Below the pieces are notes generated by a model, which made no database searches, had not been told where the DNA came from, and worked only from the letters and a program-made list of their open reading frames with translations. Shown here one piece after another: positions 22,708-31,804 of a DNA stretch of 38,546 nt. The stretch is taken from assembly GCF_009764685.1 (NCBI RefSeq), contig NZ_VHLM01000041.1, positions 1-38,546 on the forward strand, given 5' to 3'. Each line of letters begins with the position of its first letter. Position 1 is the first letter of the stretch. Made by a program: the position numbers and the translations under genes. This stretch comes from Flavobacterium sp. I-STPP5a. GTDB taxonomy: Bacteria > Bacteroidota > Bacteroidia > Flavobacteriales > Flavobacteriaceae.

Positions 22708-25272
22708 TTATTGTTTTGGATTTAAAGCATCGCTAATACGAGCAATTAAATCTTGAACATGGTATTTACTTATTTTGTCAGTCATTTTTAAAGATGACAT
22801 TTTTAATTCGTTTTTAAGAGCATTTAATTGTCCTCTTGCAATAGATGGTAAATCTGTTTGTGCAAGGTTTACTCTTCTTGAATTAAATCCATAAGTAACT
22901 CCCACAGGTACAGATCTTACGGTTGTTGTCCCTGGTTTTAACAATTCAATCATTTTGTCAACATATATTTTTTGAATATTTCTTCTAAAAATATCTATTG
23001 AGCTACTTGTTTTTAATTCAGAGAAAATGCCCTTGTTTAAGTCAGTTAACAATTCATCTACACTATAGTTGTCTTTACTTGCTGTAGCGCTTTCCATAAG
23101 TCGTACCATGCGATCACCAGTCATTAAACTAGATAAGGTAGCATCTTGCATAGATTTAACAGCTTCAACGCCACTATCAGGATTTATTTTAGAAAGAACG
23201 TTTTGATCTAATAGCCATTTTGGAGTATTGAATAACTGGGTATTAAGGAATAAAACAGCATCTTTTTGAATGCTTTTAGGAACTACTTGAAATTGATTTC
23301 CTGACATGTCATACGTTTTAGGGTTGTCATAAATACCACCCACGTTTTTAGTAACGTGTCCCATGTATCTTCTAAACTGTCCAGTAAGAGCTCCGTAAAG
23401 TTCATCTAATTCAGCGTAGCTTTCACCATCTTCTTTAGACCATTCTATTAAATTTGGTAAAATTCTTTTTAAGTTTTTAATACCATATTCTGACGCTCTC
23501 ATGGCATTATCTCCAATATCTTCTGTTTGATATCTTGGGTCATAAGGACTTGATTCAGTTCCAAACCATAAACGATTGTTTTTGTAGGCTTCTTTAGTCA
23601 TATCGTTCAAAACTGTTTTTTCTTGTGCTTCAGTTTTGCTGTCTTCAAAATAAGAATAACCCCATTTTATTGCCCATTTATCATAATCACCAATTCTTGG
23701 GAACAAATGTTTTACACCATCTTCTGGTTGAGCAACATAATTAAAACGAGCATAATCCATGATTGATGATGTATGTCCATTTTTTTCTTGGTATGCTGCA
23801 TCTCTCAATTTTTCTACAGGAGTTGCTGAGCTAGCTCCCATATTATGACGCAATCCTAAAGTATGACCTACTTCATGTGATGAAACAAATCGGATTAATT
23901 CTCCCATTAATTTATCATCAAATTTTTTAGCTCTAGCAGCTGGATCAACAGCAGCAGTTTGAATTAAATACCAGTTACGCAATAAACTCATGATATTATG
24001 GTACCAGCCTATGTGGCTTTCTAGAATTTCTCCACTTCTAGGATCGTGTACATTTGGTCCATAAGCATTTTGAATGTCGGCAGCAAAATAGCGAAGTACC
24101 GAAAAACGAGCGTCCTCTAAACTCATAGTAGGATCGTTTTCTGGCCAATATTCTCCACGAATTGCATTTTTCCATCCAGCAGCTTCAAAAGCTACTTGCC
24201 AGTCATCAATACCTTGTTTGATAAATTTTTTCCATTTTTCAGGAGTTGCAGGATCAATGTAGTATACTATAGGTTTTAATGGCTCAATTAATTCACCATT
24301 TTTTTGTTTTTGAGCATCTTCGGAAGATTTTGGCTCTAAACGCCATCTTACTGCAAATACTTTATTCTCTGCTTTTTGTGATTCTTCTTCAAAAACACTG
24401 TATTCATTTGCAAAATAACCTACACGAGCATCAAAAACTCTTTTACGCATAGGTTTTTTTGGTAACAAAATCATAGAAGTATTCATCTCTACGGTAACTA
24501 CACCTGCATCTAGTGCTGATGGAAGGTTCACACCAATTTGTGGAGTAGGAGTAAGATTAATTCTAGGTGGTACTGTTGTAAATGTTTTTACAGTTCTAAT
24601 TTCAGTATTAATTGGGAAACTACTTATTTTAGAAATATAAGATCTGTCTTTTTGAAAAGCTTGAATGTTTAACAACTGTTTTTTGATAGGATCAAGTGAA
24701 AAAGTTTGTACATCAGCATCAAAAGTAGTAGTCAAATCAAGAACATATCCTGTAATTTTTCCAGCTTCATCCTTTTTGTAGGCCAGGATGTCAAAGTTCC
24801 CAATTATAGGATCAGATGTTGAATTTTTTACGGCTTGTGCCATTGGTTTATCCTCATCTGGTGACATAATTACGTAGGTAATTGATCGTAAAAGAATGTT
24901 GTTGTTCATTCCTTTTTCAAAACGTACTACTTGTCTGTTAATTTCTTCACCACCAAAAATTCCTCCACCAGCAGGTGTTTTAGAATATCTTGTGATGGTC
25001 ATAATTTCGCTACCAAGTAAGCTATCCGGAATTTCGAATAAGTACTTATTATCTGTTTTATGAACATCAATTAATCCTTTTTGGGTTACAGCAGTGGAGT
25101 CTATAACTTTTTTATAAGGTTTAGGTTCTTTTTTAGCCTCTGCTGGTTTAGCTACTGGTTGAGCAACTGCTGTCTTGTCATCTTTTTTCTTTTTCTTGCT
25201 TTGAGCAAATGACTCAGGAGCGGCAAAAAGTGCGACACACGCAATAATTAGGGTTAGTTTTTTTTTGAGCAT
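22708..25272 (-). CDS. Zinc-dependent metalloprotease (DUF5117/DUF5118/DUF4953 type)
   Basis: An 854-aa exported zincin. The signal peptide covers ~1-23 (ends APESFAQ), followed by a very basic Lys stretch and a Lys/Pro/Ala linker. DUF5118- and DUF5117-like regions (~45-330; VTQKGLIDVHKTDNKYLFEI, QVVRFEKGMNNNILLRS) precede the catalytic DUF4953 zincin domain. Its extended zinc motif is HEVGHTLGLRHNMGASS near residues 465-481 (two metal His, catalytic Glu, third His downstream). The Met-turn is likely SSIMDYARFNY. The C-terminal ~300 residues are helical. The family is large in Bacteroidetes and presumed periplasmic; its substrates are unknown. A -7 box (TAGATTTG, 25359-25352) lies about 80 nt upstream and tandem hairpins follow. 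All active-site residues look present. Confidence 0.92.
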   Translation of the reverse strand: MLKKKLTLIIACVALFAAPESFAQSKKKKKDDKTAVAQPVAKPAEAKKEPKPYKKVIDSTAVTQKGLIDVHKTDNKYLFEIPDSLLGSEIMTITRYSKTPAGGGIFGGEEINRQVVRFEKGMNNNILLRSITYVIMSPDEDKPMAQAVKNSTSDPIIGNFDILAYKKDEAGKITGYVLDLTTTFDADVQTFSLDPIKKQLLNIQAFQKDRSYISKISSFPINTEIRTVKTFTTVPPRINLTPTPQIGVNLPSALDAGVVTVEMNTSMILLPKKPMRKRVFDARVGYFANEYSVFEEESQKAENKVFAVRWRLEPKSSEDAQKQKNGELIEPLKPIVYYIDPATPEKWKKFIKQGIDDWQVAFEAAGWKNAIRGEYWPENDPTMSLEDARFSVLRYFAADIQNAYGPNVHDPRSGEILESHIGWYHNIMSLLRNWYLIQTAAVDPAARAKKFDDKLMGELIRFVSSHEVGHTLGLRHNMGASSATPVEKLRDAAYQEKNGHTSSIMDYARFNYVAQPEDGVKHLFPRIGDYDKWAIKWGYSYFEDSKTEAQEKTVLNDMTKEAYKNNRLWFGTESSPYDPRYQTEDIGDNAMRASEYGIKNLKRILPNLIEWSKEDGESYAELDELYGALTGQFRRYMGHVTKNVGGIYDNPKTYDMSGNQFQVVPKSIQKDAVLFLNTQLFNTPKWLLDQNVLSKINPDSGVEAVKSMQDATLSSLMTGDRMVRLMESATASKDNYSVDELLTDLNKGIFSELKTSSSIDIFRRNIQKIYVDKMIELLKPGTTTVRSVPVGVTYGFNSRRVNLAQTDLPSIARGQLNALKNELKMSSLKMTDKISKYHVQDLIARISDALNPKQ

Positions 25273-25351
25273 GTAATTCTACATATTATGGTTAAAAATT
25301 AGTTTTATGTAAATAAATAGAGCGCATTCACATTTATTTATCTTTAATTAC

Positions 25352-25359
25352 CAAATCTA
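25352..25359 (-). promoter_or_regulatory. -7 box of the zincin gene
   Basis: TAGATTTG on the minus strand fits TAnnTTTG and implies a leader of about 75 nt before the ATG at 25272. Confidence 0.5.
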
Positions 25360-25479
25360 TTGATATATTTTGAAGAATTTACTTTTTTAAAATTTCAAAT
25401 TTTAATAATTAACATAAATTAACACTCGTTTTATTTTTCTCTTTTGAACTTTTTCATGCTAGTTTTTTTTAATTCTCAC

Positions 25480-25487
25480 TACTTTTG
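25480..25487 (+). promoter_or_regulatory. -7 box of corA
   Basis: TACTTTTG fits TAnnTTTG, about 82 nt before the preferred ATG at 25570. It lies upstream of both candidate starts and so does not decide between them. Confidence 0.5.
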
Positions 25488-25569
25488 TTTTAAGTTCGAC
25501 CAGTAGGAATTTTAGCGTTACAACTACTTGACGATCGGTAGTGTTATAGAAGACTTTTACACAGATACA

Positions 25570-26640
25570 ATGAGGAAAATAAAATATAAAAAAGGCAGGA
25601 AATTATTGCCTTATAATCTTGAATATACTGGTATTCACAAGGACATGCAGTCAGAAATGCAATTGTTTGTTTATAATGATATTGATTTTATTGAATATAT
25701 TGATTTTAAAGTAGACCAATTAGATCAGTTAGTTGATTTTTCTAAAACAAACTGGCTCAACATTCACGGACTTAATAATGTAGATTGGTTGCAAGCCATA
25801 GGGAAACATTTTAGTATTGATAATTTTATTTTAGCCGATGTTTTAAACACGGTACGAAGAACAAAATTTGAAGAATCACATGATTTTTTATTTTTCAATA
25901 TTAAATCGCTTTTACCTCTTGAGAATTCAGAGAACATTAGTATTGAACAAATTAGTTTTTTGTTAAAAGATGGAATTCTAATTTCGTTTCAGGAAAAACG
26001 AAGTGATTTTTTTTCACATATTAGAGAAAGAATTAGAACCCATTCAGGTCTTGTACGGGTAAAAGGCCCTGATTACTTATTGTATATATTACTAGACGCC
26101 ATAATTGAAAATTTTTACATTACGCTAGAAAGCGAGGAGGATAAAGTAGAAGAGCTTATAAATCTAACTAAAGAAAATCCCGATCCAATAATTTTAGAGC
26201 GAATAGAGAAACATCGTGACAATTTGAATGTATTGAAACGCGCTATTATTCCGCTTCGAGATTCCTTGTACGATATTAAAAGCATAAAAGATGATTCTAT
26301 TTTTAATGTAGTTGAGACAGATACTTTTAGTTTTTTTGCTCGATTGCATCAAAAGTGCTTAGAACTTTTAGAGCAAATTGATTCGGATATGGACTCCTTG
26401 GAGAGTGCTTCTAATTTCTTTTTTTCGGCTCAAACGCATAAGATGAACGAAATCATGAAAACACTTACAATCGTGTCTGCTATATTCATTCCGCTTACAT
26501 TTATTGTAGGTGTATATGGAATGAATTTTGAAAACCTGCCAGAATTGAAATTTAAATACGGCTATCAAACCGTAATGGGTTTCATGTTTTTAATAGTAAT
26601 TGGAATGATTATTTATTTTAAAAAAAGACGTTGGTTTTAA
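25570..26640 (+). CDS. corA: Magnesium/cobalt transporter CorA
   Basis: A 356-aa pentameric Mg2+ channel of the inner membrane. The long N-terminal alpha/beta cytoplasmic domain includes the TNWLNIHGLNNVDWLQAIGK and DVLNTVRRTKFEE blocks. The long stalk helix covers ~160-290 and two TM helices sit at the C-terminus. TM1 ends with the selectivity motif YGMNFENLPE, and TM2 is followed by the basic tail KKRRW. I chose the ATG at 25570 (MRKIKYKKGRKLLPYN), which gives the usual Lys-rich N-terminus. A TTG 42 nt upstream (25528) would add 14 residues with no sign of conservation. It is 50 nt upstream of pta, so read-through into pta-ackA is possible. Confidence 0.94.
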   Translation: MRKIKYKKGRKLLPYNLEYTGIHKDMQSEMQLFVYNDIDFIEYIDFKVDQLDQLVDFSKTNWLNIHGLNNVDWLQAIGKHFSIDNFILADVLNTVRRTKFEESHDFLFFNIKSLLPLENSENISIEQISFLLKDGILISFQEKRSDFFSHIRERIRTHSGLVRVKGPDYLLYILLDAIIENFYITLESEEDKVEELINLTKENPDPIILERIEKHRDNLNVLKRAIIPLRDSLYDIKSIKDDSIFNVVETDTFSFFARLHQKCLELLEQIDSDMDSLESASNFFFSAQTHKMNEIMKTLTIVSAIFIPLTFIVGVYGMNFENLPELKFKYGYQTVMGFMFLIVIGMIIYFKKRRWF

Positions 26641-26690
26641 TACTGTTTAATAACTTTAGTTTTCCTTTTGATAATTAAAAAAAAATAAAA

Positions 26691-28784
26691 ATGAACAAAG
26701 CCATATACATCGCAACCAGCGAACAAAATAGCGGAAAATCGATTGTTACCCTTGGACTTATGAGCATGCTTATAGGTAAAACAGCCAAAGTAGGTTATTT
26801 TAGGCCCATCATTGAGGATATCGAGGAAGGAGGTTTTGACAATCATATTGAAACTGTTTTAGGTCATTTTGGTCTTGATATCGCTTTTGAAGATGCCTTT
26901 GCTATTACTAAAAGTAAATTAATCAAGAAAAAAAATAAAGGAAAAATAGGGGAGGTCCTCGATTTAATTATCGAAAAATATAAAAAACTAGAAGAACGTT
27001 TTGATTTTATTTTAGTAGAAGGAACGGGTTTTAGTGGTGAAGGAACCGTTATTGAGCTCGATATGAATGTGCTGATTGCTAAAAATCTTGGAATTCCTAC
27101 CATCATTGTAGGATCTGGAGTAGGGAAAACTCTGGAAGAATTATTAGACAGTTTGTACCTAGCCTATGATTCTTTCAAGGTGAAAGACGTAGAAGTTCTT
27201 GCCGTAATTGCCAATAAAGTACAACCTGAAAATATAACATTAGTTACGAATGGATTATTAAAAACCTTGCCTAATACTGTGATGGTGAGTAGTATTCCTA
27301 TGATTCATCATTTAAATAATCCTACGGTGCAAGAAATTGTCAAAGAGCTGGGTGCAAAAGTACTTTTTGGAGAGGCTCACTTGAACAATCAAACAGGAAA
27401 CTTTAGTGTAGGAGCTATGCAATTGAGGAATTATTTATTACATCTCAAAGAAAACAGTCTTGTTATTACTCCAGGAGACAGAGCTGATATAATCCTAGGG
27501 GCTTTACAAGCCAATGAATCGGTCAACTATCCTACCATCTCTGGTATTGTATTAACTGGAAACATTCTGCCAGAAATAAGTATTTTAAAGTTAATTGAAG
27601 GACTCTCAACCGTAGTGCCGATCATTGCCGTAGAAGAAGGAACGTATTATATTACGAATAAAATAGGCGGAATTAAATCTAAAATTTACGCCAACAACAA
27701 GCAAAAAATTGAAATTTCGATCGCTACTTTTGAGAAGTATATGGATGTTGATACGTTATCCGAGAAACTAATAACGTTTGAAGCCGACGGAATGACTCCT
27801 AAAATGTTTCAGTATAACTTGGTAAAAAGAGCCAGACAACATCGCAAACATATTGTATTGCCAGAGGGAAATGATGATCGAATCTTGGCTGCAGCGTCCC
27901 GCTTACTAGAAATGGATGTAGTTGATATTTCTATCATTGGAAACAAAAAACAAATAGAAAATAAAATTATTGAGTTGGGTCTAAATTTTGATTTTTCGAA
28001 AATTAAAATAATTAATCCCATTGAATCAGAACATTATGAGGATTATGTAAATACTTATTTTGAGTTGCGAAAAGCCAAAAATGTAACACTTGGTATGGCT
28101 AAAGATTTGATGGAAGATGTTTCGTATTTTGGTACCATGATGGTCTACAAAGGTCACGCTGACGGAATGGTTTCTGGAGCTGCACATACTACACAGCATA
28201 CCATTTTGCCGGCCTTACAGTTTATTAAAACAAAACCCAATTCTTCTGTTGTTTCATCTATATTTTTTATGTGTTTAGAGGACCGTGTTTCGGTTTTTGG
28301 GGATTGTGCCATTAATCCTAATCCTACTGCAGAACAACTCGCTGAAATAGCCATTTCATCTGCTGATTCGAGTTTGGCTTTTGGAATTGATCCCAAAATT
28401 GCCATGCTTTCTTATTCTTCTGGATCTTCAGGTAAAGGGGATGAAGTAGATAAGGTTCGAGCCGCTACCGAAATTGTTCGCCAAAAACGTCCTGATTTAA
28501 AAATTGAAGGTCCCATTCAATATGATGCCGCTGTGGATATGACCGTTGGGAAAAGCAAATTGCCTAATTCTGAAGTGGCAGGTCAAGCCAGTGTGCTTAT
28601 TTTTCCAGATTTAAATACAGGAAATAACACGTATAAAGCAGTTCAAAGAGAAACAGGTGCGCTAGCCATTGGTCCGATGTTACAAGGATTGAATAAACCG
28701 GTAAATGATTTAAGTAGGGGTTGTACCATTGATGATATCATAAATACAGTTGTAATTACAGCAATTCAAGCACAAGGATTGTAG
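26691..28784 (+). CDS. pta: Phosphate acetyltransferase, long type
   Basis: A 697-aa enzyme interconverting acetyl-CoA and acetyl phosphate. The N-terminal P-loop/DRTGG regulatory part (~1-370) begins IYIATSEQNSGKSIVTLGLM, with a Walker A-like loop, and includes RADIILGAL. The catalytic PTA_PTB domain (~375-695) contains RKHIVLPEGNDDRILAAASR, GMVSGAAHTTQHTILPALQF, MLSYSSGSSGKGDEVDKVRA and GPIQYDAAVDMTVGKSK. The length matches the long Pta of enterobacteria. It lies 84 nt upstream of ackA on the same strand. The gap carries a perfect 19-bp AT-only inverted repeat that may modulate expression between the two. Identification is secure. Confidence 0.97.
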   Translation: MNKAIYIATSEQNSGKSIVTLGLMSMLIGKTAKVGYFRPIIEDIEEGGFDNHIETVLGHFGLDIAFEDAFAITKSKLIKKKNKGKIGEVLDLIIEKYKKLEERFDFILVEGTGFSGEGTVIELDMNVLIAKNLGIPTIIVGSGVGKTLEELLDSLYLAYDSFKVKDVEVLAVIANKVQPENITLVTNGLLKTLPNTVMVSSIPMIHHLNNPTVQEIVKELGAKVLFGEAHLNNQTGNFSVGAMQLRNYLLHLKENSLVITPGDRADIILGALQANESVNYPTISGIVLTGNILPEISILKLIEGLSTVVPIIAVEEGTYYITNKIGGIKSKIYANNKQKIEISIATFEKYMDVDTLSEKLITFEADGMTPKMFQYNLVKRARQHRKHIVLPEGNDDRILAAASRLLEMDVVDISIIGNKKQIENKIIELGLNFDFSKIKIINPIESEHYEDYVNTYFELRKAKNVTLGMAKDLMEDVSYFGTMMVYKGHADGMVSGAAHTTQHTILPALQFIKTKPNSSVVSSIFFMCLEDRVSVFGDCAINPNPTAEQLAEIAISSADSSLAFGIDPKIAMLSYSSGSSGKGDEVDKVRAATEIVRQKRPDLKIEGPIQYDAAVDMTVGKSKLPNSEVAGQASVLIFPDLNTGNNTYKAVQRETGALAIGPMLQGLNKPVNDLSRGCTIDDIINTVVITAIQAQGL

Positions 28785-28805
28785 TTTTAATTTAAAGATT
28801 GAAGT

Positions 28806-28859
28806 ATTAAAAGATTAAAAAATTAATCAGATAATATTTCAATTTTTTAATCTTTTAAT
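28806..28859 (+). repeat. Perfect 19-bp AT-only inverted repeat between pta and ackA
   Basis: 28806-28824 is the exact reverse complement of 28841-28859 (19 bp, only one G-C pair) around a 16-nt loop. It ends 9 nt before the ackA ATG. It could be a stem occluding the ackA translation start, a processing site, or a weak terminator (the right arm is T-rich). It explains most of the 84-nt gap. Confidence 0.7.
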
Positions 28860-28868
28860 AAAATTTAA

Positions 28869-30068
28869 ATGAAAACACTTATTATAAACTCAGGAAGTTC
28901 TTCTATAAAATACCAAATGATTAACATGCCAGCAAACGAGGTTATTTGCTCAGGGATGATTGATAGAATAGGCTTAGAAACTTCCAATTTATCATACGTA
29001 ACGAATACTACTAAATTAGAAGAAACACTCTCAATTCCCAATCATAAAATCGGCTTAGAGAAAATTGCTCAGCTTTTAATGAATCCTACTATTGGTGTTA
29101 TTCAAAGTACTGATGAGGTTAAAGCGGTAGGCCATCGGGTGGTGCATGGTGGGAATGATTTTTCGAATACGGTACTTATTAATGATGCTGTCAAAGATAA
29201 AATAAGACAATTATTTGAGTTGGCTCCCTTGCATAATCCTGCTAATCTTGAAGGAATAATTGTTGCCGAAGAAATTTTTACAGCAGCACAACAAGTAGCT
29301 GTTTTTGACACTGCTTTTCATCAAAGTATTCCCGTTGTGGCGCATCAATATGCAATACCAAAGTATCTTTTAACCGAGAATAAAATTAGGGTATACGGTT
29401 TTCACGGCACGAGTCACAAATATGTTTCAGAGAACGCCATTCAATATTTAAAACAAAATTCGGTTACCTCTAGTTCTAAAATTATAACCATTCATTTAGG
29501 TAATGGTTGCAGCATGACCGCTATTAAAGACGGAAAAAGTATGGATCACACGCTGGGTTTTGGTCCCATGAACGGATTGATTATGGGTACACGAAGTGGA
29601 GATGTGGATCAATCCGTGATTTTTTATTTGGTGAATACTTTAGGCTATTCACTAGATGCTGTAAATACCATGCTACAAAAACAAAGTGGTATGTTAGGTC
29701 TTACGGGTTACAGTGATTTAAGGGATATTGAAGCCAATGCTGAAAACGGAAATGTTGATTGCCAATTGGCTTTGGCCATGAATGCCTACCGTATCAAGAA
29801 ATACATAGGTTCTTATGCAGCGGTTTTAAACGGATTAGATGCTATTGTGTTTACCGCTGGAATAGGTGAAAATTCATCATACATCCGCAAGTTAGTGTGC
29901 ACCGATATGGAGTATTTCGGTATCGCTTTGGATGCATCCAAAAATGAAATTCGATCCAAAGAAATTCGAGAAATTAATACCGCTGATTCACCAACAAAAA
30001 TTTTAGTGGTTCCTACAAATGAAGAAGTAGAAATTGCCAAACAAGTATTTGAATTGCTGACTAGTTAG
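28869..30068 (+). CDS. ackA: Acetate kinase
   Basis: A 399-aa cytoplasmic ASKHA-fold kinase that makes ATP and acetate from acetyl phosphate, completing the Pta-AckA route. Motifs: the N-terminal TLIINSGSSSIKYQMI (N7/S10 region), GHRVVHGG, LAPLHNPANLEGI, the catalytic FDTAFHQSIPVVAHQYAIP, RVYGFHGTSHKYVS, and IITIHLGNGCSMTAIKDGKS followed by MDHTLGF. Further on come MGTRSGDVDQSV and FTAGIGENSSYIRKLV. The length is typical. It is co-directional with pta, with the inverted repeat just upstream of its start. An S41 peptidase gene begins 61 nt downstream and may be read through. Identification is secure. Confidence 0.97.
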   Translation: MKTLIINSGSSSIKYQMINMPANEVICSGMIDRIGLETSNLSYVTNTTKLEETLSIPNHKIGLEKIAQLLMNPTIGVIQSTDEVKAVGHRVVHGGNDFSNTVLINDAVKDKIRQLFELAPLHNPANLEGIIVAEEIFTAAQQVAVFDTAFHQSIPVVAHQYAIPKYLLTENKIRVYGFHGTSHKYVSENAIQYLKQNSVTSSSKIITIHLGNGCSMTAIKDGKSMDHTLGFGPMNGLIMGTRSGDVDQSVIFYLVNTLGYSLDAVNTMLQKQSGMLGLTGYSDLRDIEANAENGNVDCQLALAMNAYRIKKYIGSYAAVLNGLDAIVFTAGIGENSSYIRKLVCTDMEYFGIALDASKNEIRSKEIREINTADSPTKILVVPTNEEVEIAKQVFELLTS

Positions 30069-30129
30069 ATATTGAGTTTTTAAGTTACCAATCCTAAACA
30101 GTATACAAATTAATGACTCAAAATAATTG

Positions 30130-31641
30130 ATGAAATATTTAATAGTTATTGCAGCTTTTTTTCTAATAAATAGTTGCGTGTTTGCCCAAAAATCTTACGA
30201 AGATAAAATAGGCTATTCGAAATTGAAATCAGATTTAGATTTTTTTTGTAACATACGTAAGAAAGCAAATTCGGGTTTATACAAATACAGAACAGTAAAG
30301 CAAATTGATAGTATAGAAAAAAAAGCTTACTCAAAGCTTTCTGATCAAACCACCTTAAGAGAGTTTTTTAATATTATAAGTGATTTAGCAGATTATGAAG
30401 GGAGCGTCCATAATGATGTTTCGTTTTCAGAAAAAATCGTAAAACAGATAGTAGCAGACTCTGTATATTTTCCAGTTCCTATAAAAGTATTAAACGGGAA
30501 AATAGTTGTAAATAGTACAGAAAGTAGTATACCACTAGGAGCGGAAATAGTTTCTGTAAACGGAATAAATGCTCTAGAAATATTGAAATTGAATTCTATT
30601 TATTATACAACAGATGGTTACAGTAATGTAGCTAAAACATTTGCTCAAGATGGTGGTTTTTCAGCTTATTTATTTTTTTCGTTAGGTAAAAAGTCAGAAT
30701 ATAAAGTGTTTTACCAGATGAATTCTATTGCTGGAATTAAAGAAGGTGTAATTAAACCAGTAACCCGTAAAGTATTTTCAGAGCATTATAAAAAGAGACA
30801 TTCCATAATTTTAGATAGTATTTATACTAGTAAAACGCAACTTCCATACAGTTTTGAAATCATAAATCAAAACACTGTCAAACTGAATATACGCTCATTT
30901 GCAATAGGGGATAACTCAAAAGATCTTAAACATTTGCAATTTGTAAAATTTTTAGATAGTTGCTTTAATACTATGAAGAGTAATGTAAATATCAAAAATT
31001 TAATTGTTGATGTGAGAAATAATGGAGGTGGAAGTGATCCTAACGATGTAGTTGCATTTTCTTATTTAGCCAAAAATCCTTTTAAAGAAAACACAAAGGC
31101 ATTTTCTAATTTCGTAAGAATTCCAAGTTGGAAAAATGTTGACTATCAAGCGTTCTTCTTGAAACGAATTATTGCAAAATGGATTTATCAAAAAGAATTA
31201 AGAGAAGAATTTTCTGTAGCAAAAGATAATGTTTTTTATCAAGGAAATAGTAATGATAATACTTTTAGAGATCCGAACAAAAACGCTTTTAATGGTCAGA
31301 TATATTTATTGGTCAATCCAAAAGTAGCATCTGCAGCGAGTTTATTTGCCTCTTTAGTTGCAGGAAATACCAATGCGATTGTTATCGGACAAGAAACAAG
31401 TGGTGGTTATTACGGACACAATGGACACACGCCGATCACATATATTTTACCAAATAGTAAAATTAAATATGGGTTTTCAATTGTTAATTTAACCCAAGAC
31501 GTTCAAGTGAAAGAAAAGCAACCTTTTGGCAGAGGTGTAATTCCTGATTATAATATCGAGCAAACGTATGTTGATTTTTTAAACAATACAGATACTCAAA
31601 TGGAATTTTTGTTAAAATTGATTAATGCGGAAAACAAGTAA
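30130..31641 (+). CDS. S41 family peptidase (C-terminal-processing-like), exported
   Basis: A 503-aa protein with a signal peptide (~1-20, ends NSCVFAQ; the Cys also raises the possibility of a lipoprotein). A helical N-terminal region covers ~25-100, a degenerate PDZ-like segment follows (~105-175; PLGAEIVSVNGINALEILKL), and then the S41 catalytic domain (~235-480). The latter has NLIVDVRNNGGGSDPNDVVA, YLLVNPKVASAASLFASLVA (nucleophile Ser near 402) and IGQETSGGYYGHNGHTPI. It fits the Bacteroidetes S41 group lacking a classical PDZ. I chose the ATG at 30130; a TTG one codon earlier is also in frame. The substrate is unknown. It may be part of the pta-ackA transcript or independent; no clear promoter box is seen. 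Confidence 0.9.
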   Translation: MKYLIVIAAFFLINSCVFAQKSYEDKIGYSKLKSDLDFFCNIRKKANSGLYKYRTVKQIDSIEKKAYSKLSDQTTLREFFNIISDLADYEGSVHNDVSFSEKIVKQIVADSVYFPVPIKVLNGKIVVNSTESSIPLGAEIVSVNGINALEILKLNSIYYTTDGYSNVAKTFAQDGGFSAYLFFSLGKKSEYKVFYQMNSIAGIKEGVIKPVTRKVFSEHYKKRHSIILDSIYTSKTQLPYSFEIINQNTVKLNIRSFAIGDNSKDLKHLQFVKFLDSCFNTMKSNVNIKNLIVDVRNNGGGSDPNDVVAFSYLAKNPFKENTKAFSNFVRIPSWKNVDYQAFFLKRIIAKWIYQKELREEFSVAKDNVFYQGNSNDNTFRDPNKNAFNGQIYLLVNPKVASAASLFASLVAGNTNAIVIGQETSGGYYGHNGHTPITYILPNSKIKYGFSIVNLTQDVQVKEKQPFGRGVIPDYNIEQTYVDFLNNTDTQMEFLLKLINAENK

Positions 31642-31804
31642 ATTTGACAAGATGATTTAAAAAGATACCTTTTTTAATGAGGTGATATCAAAATCTCCAA
31701 TGATTTAAAATACTTTAATTTTTTTTCCAAATATTTATCACTAAAATACATATGTTTTAAGACCAACAATAAACAGTAGAGCAACCAATTAATCCGTTAT
31801 TTCA

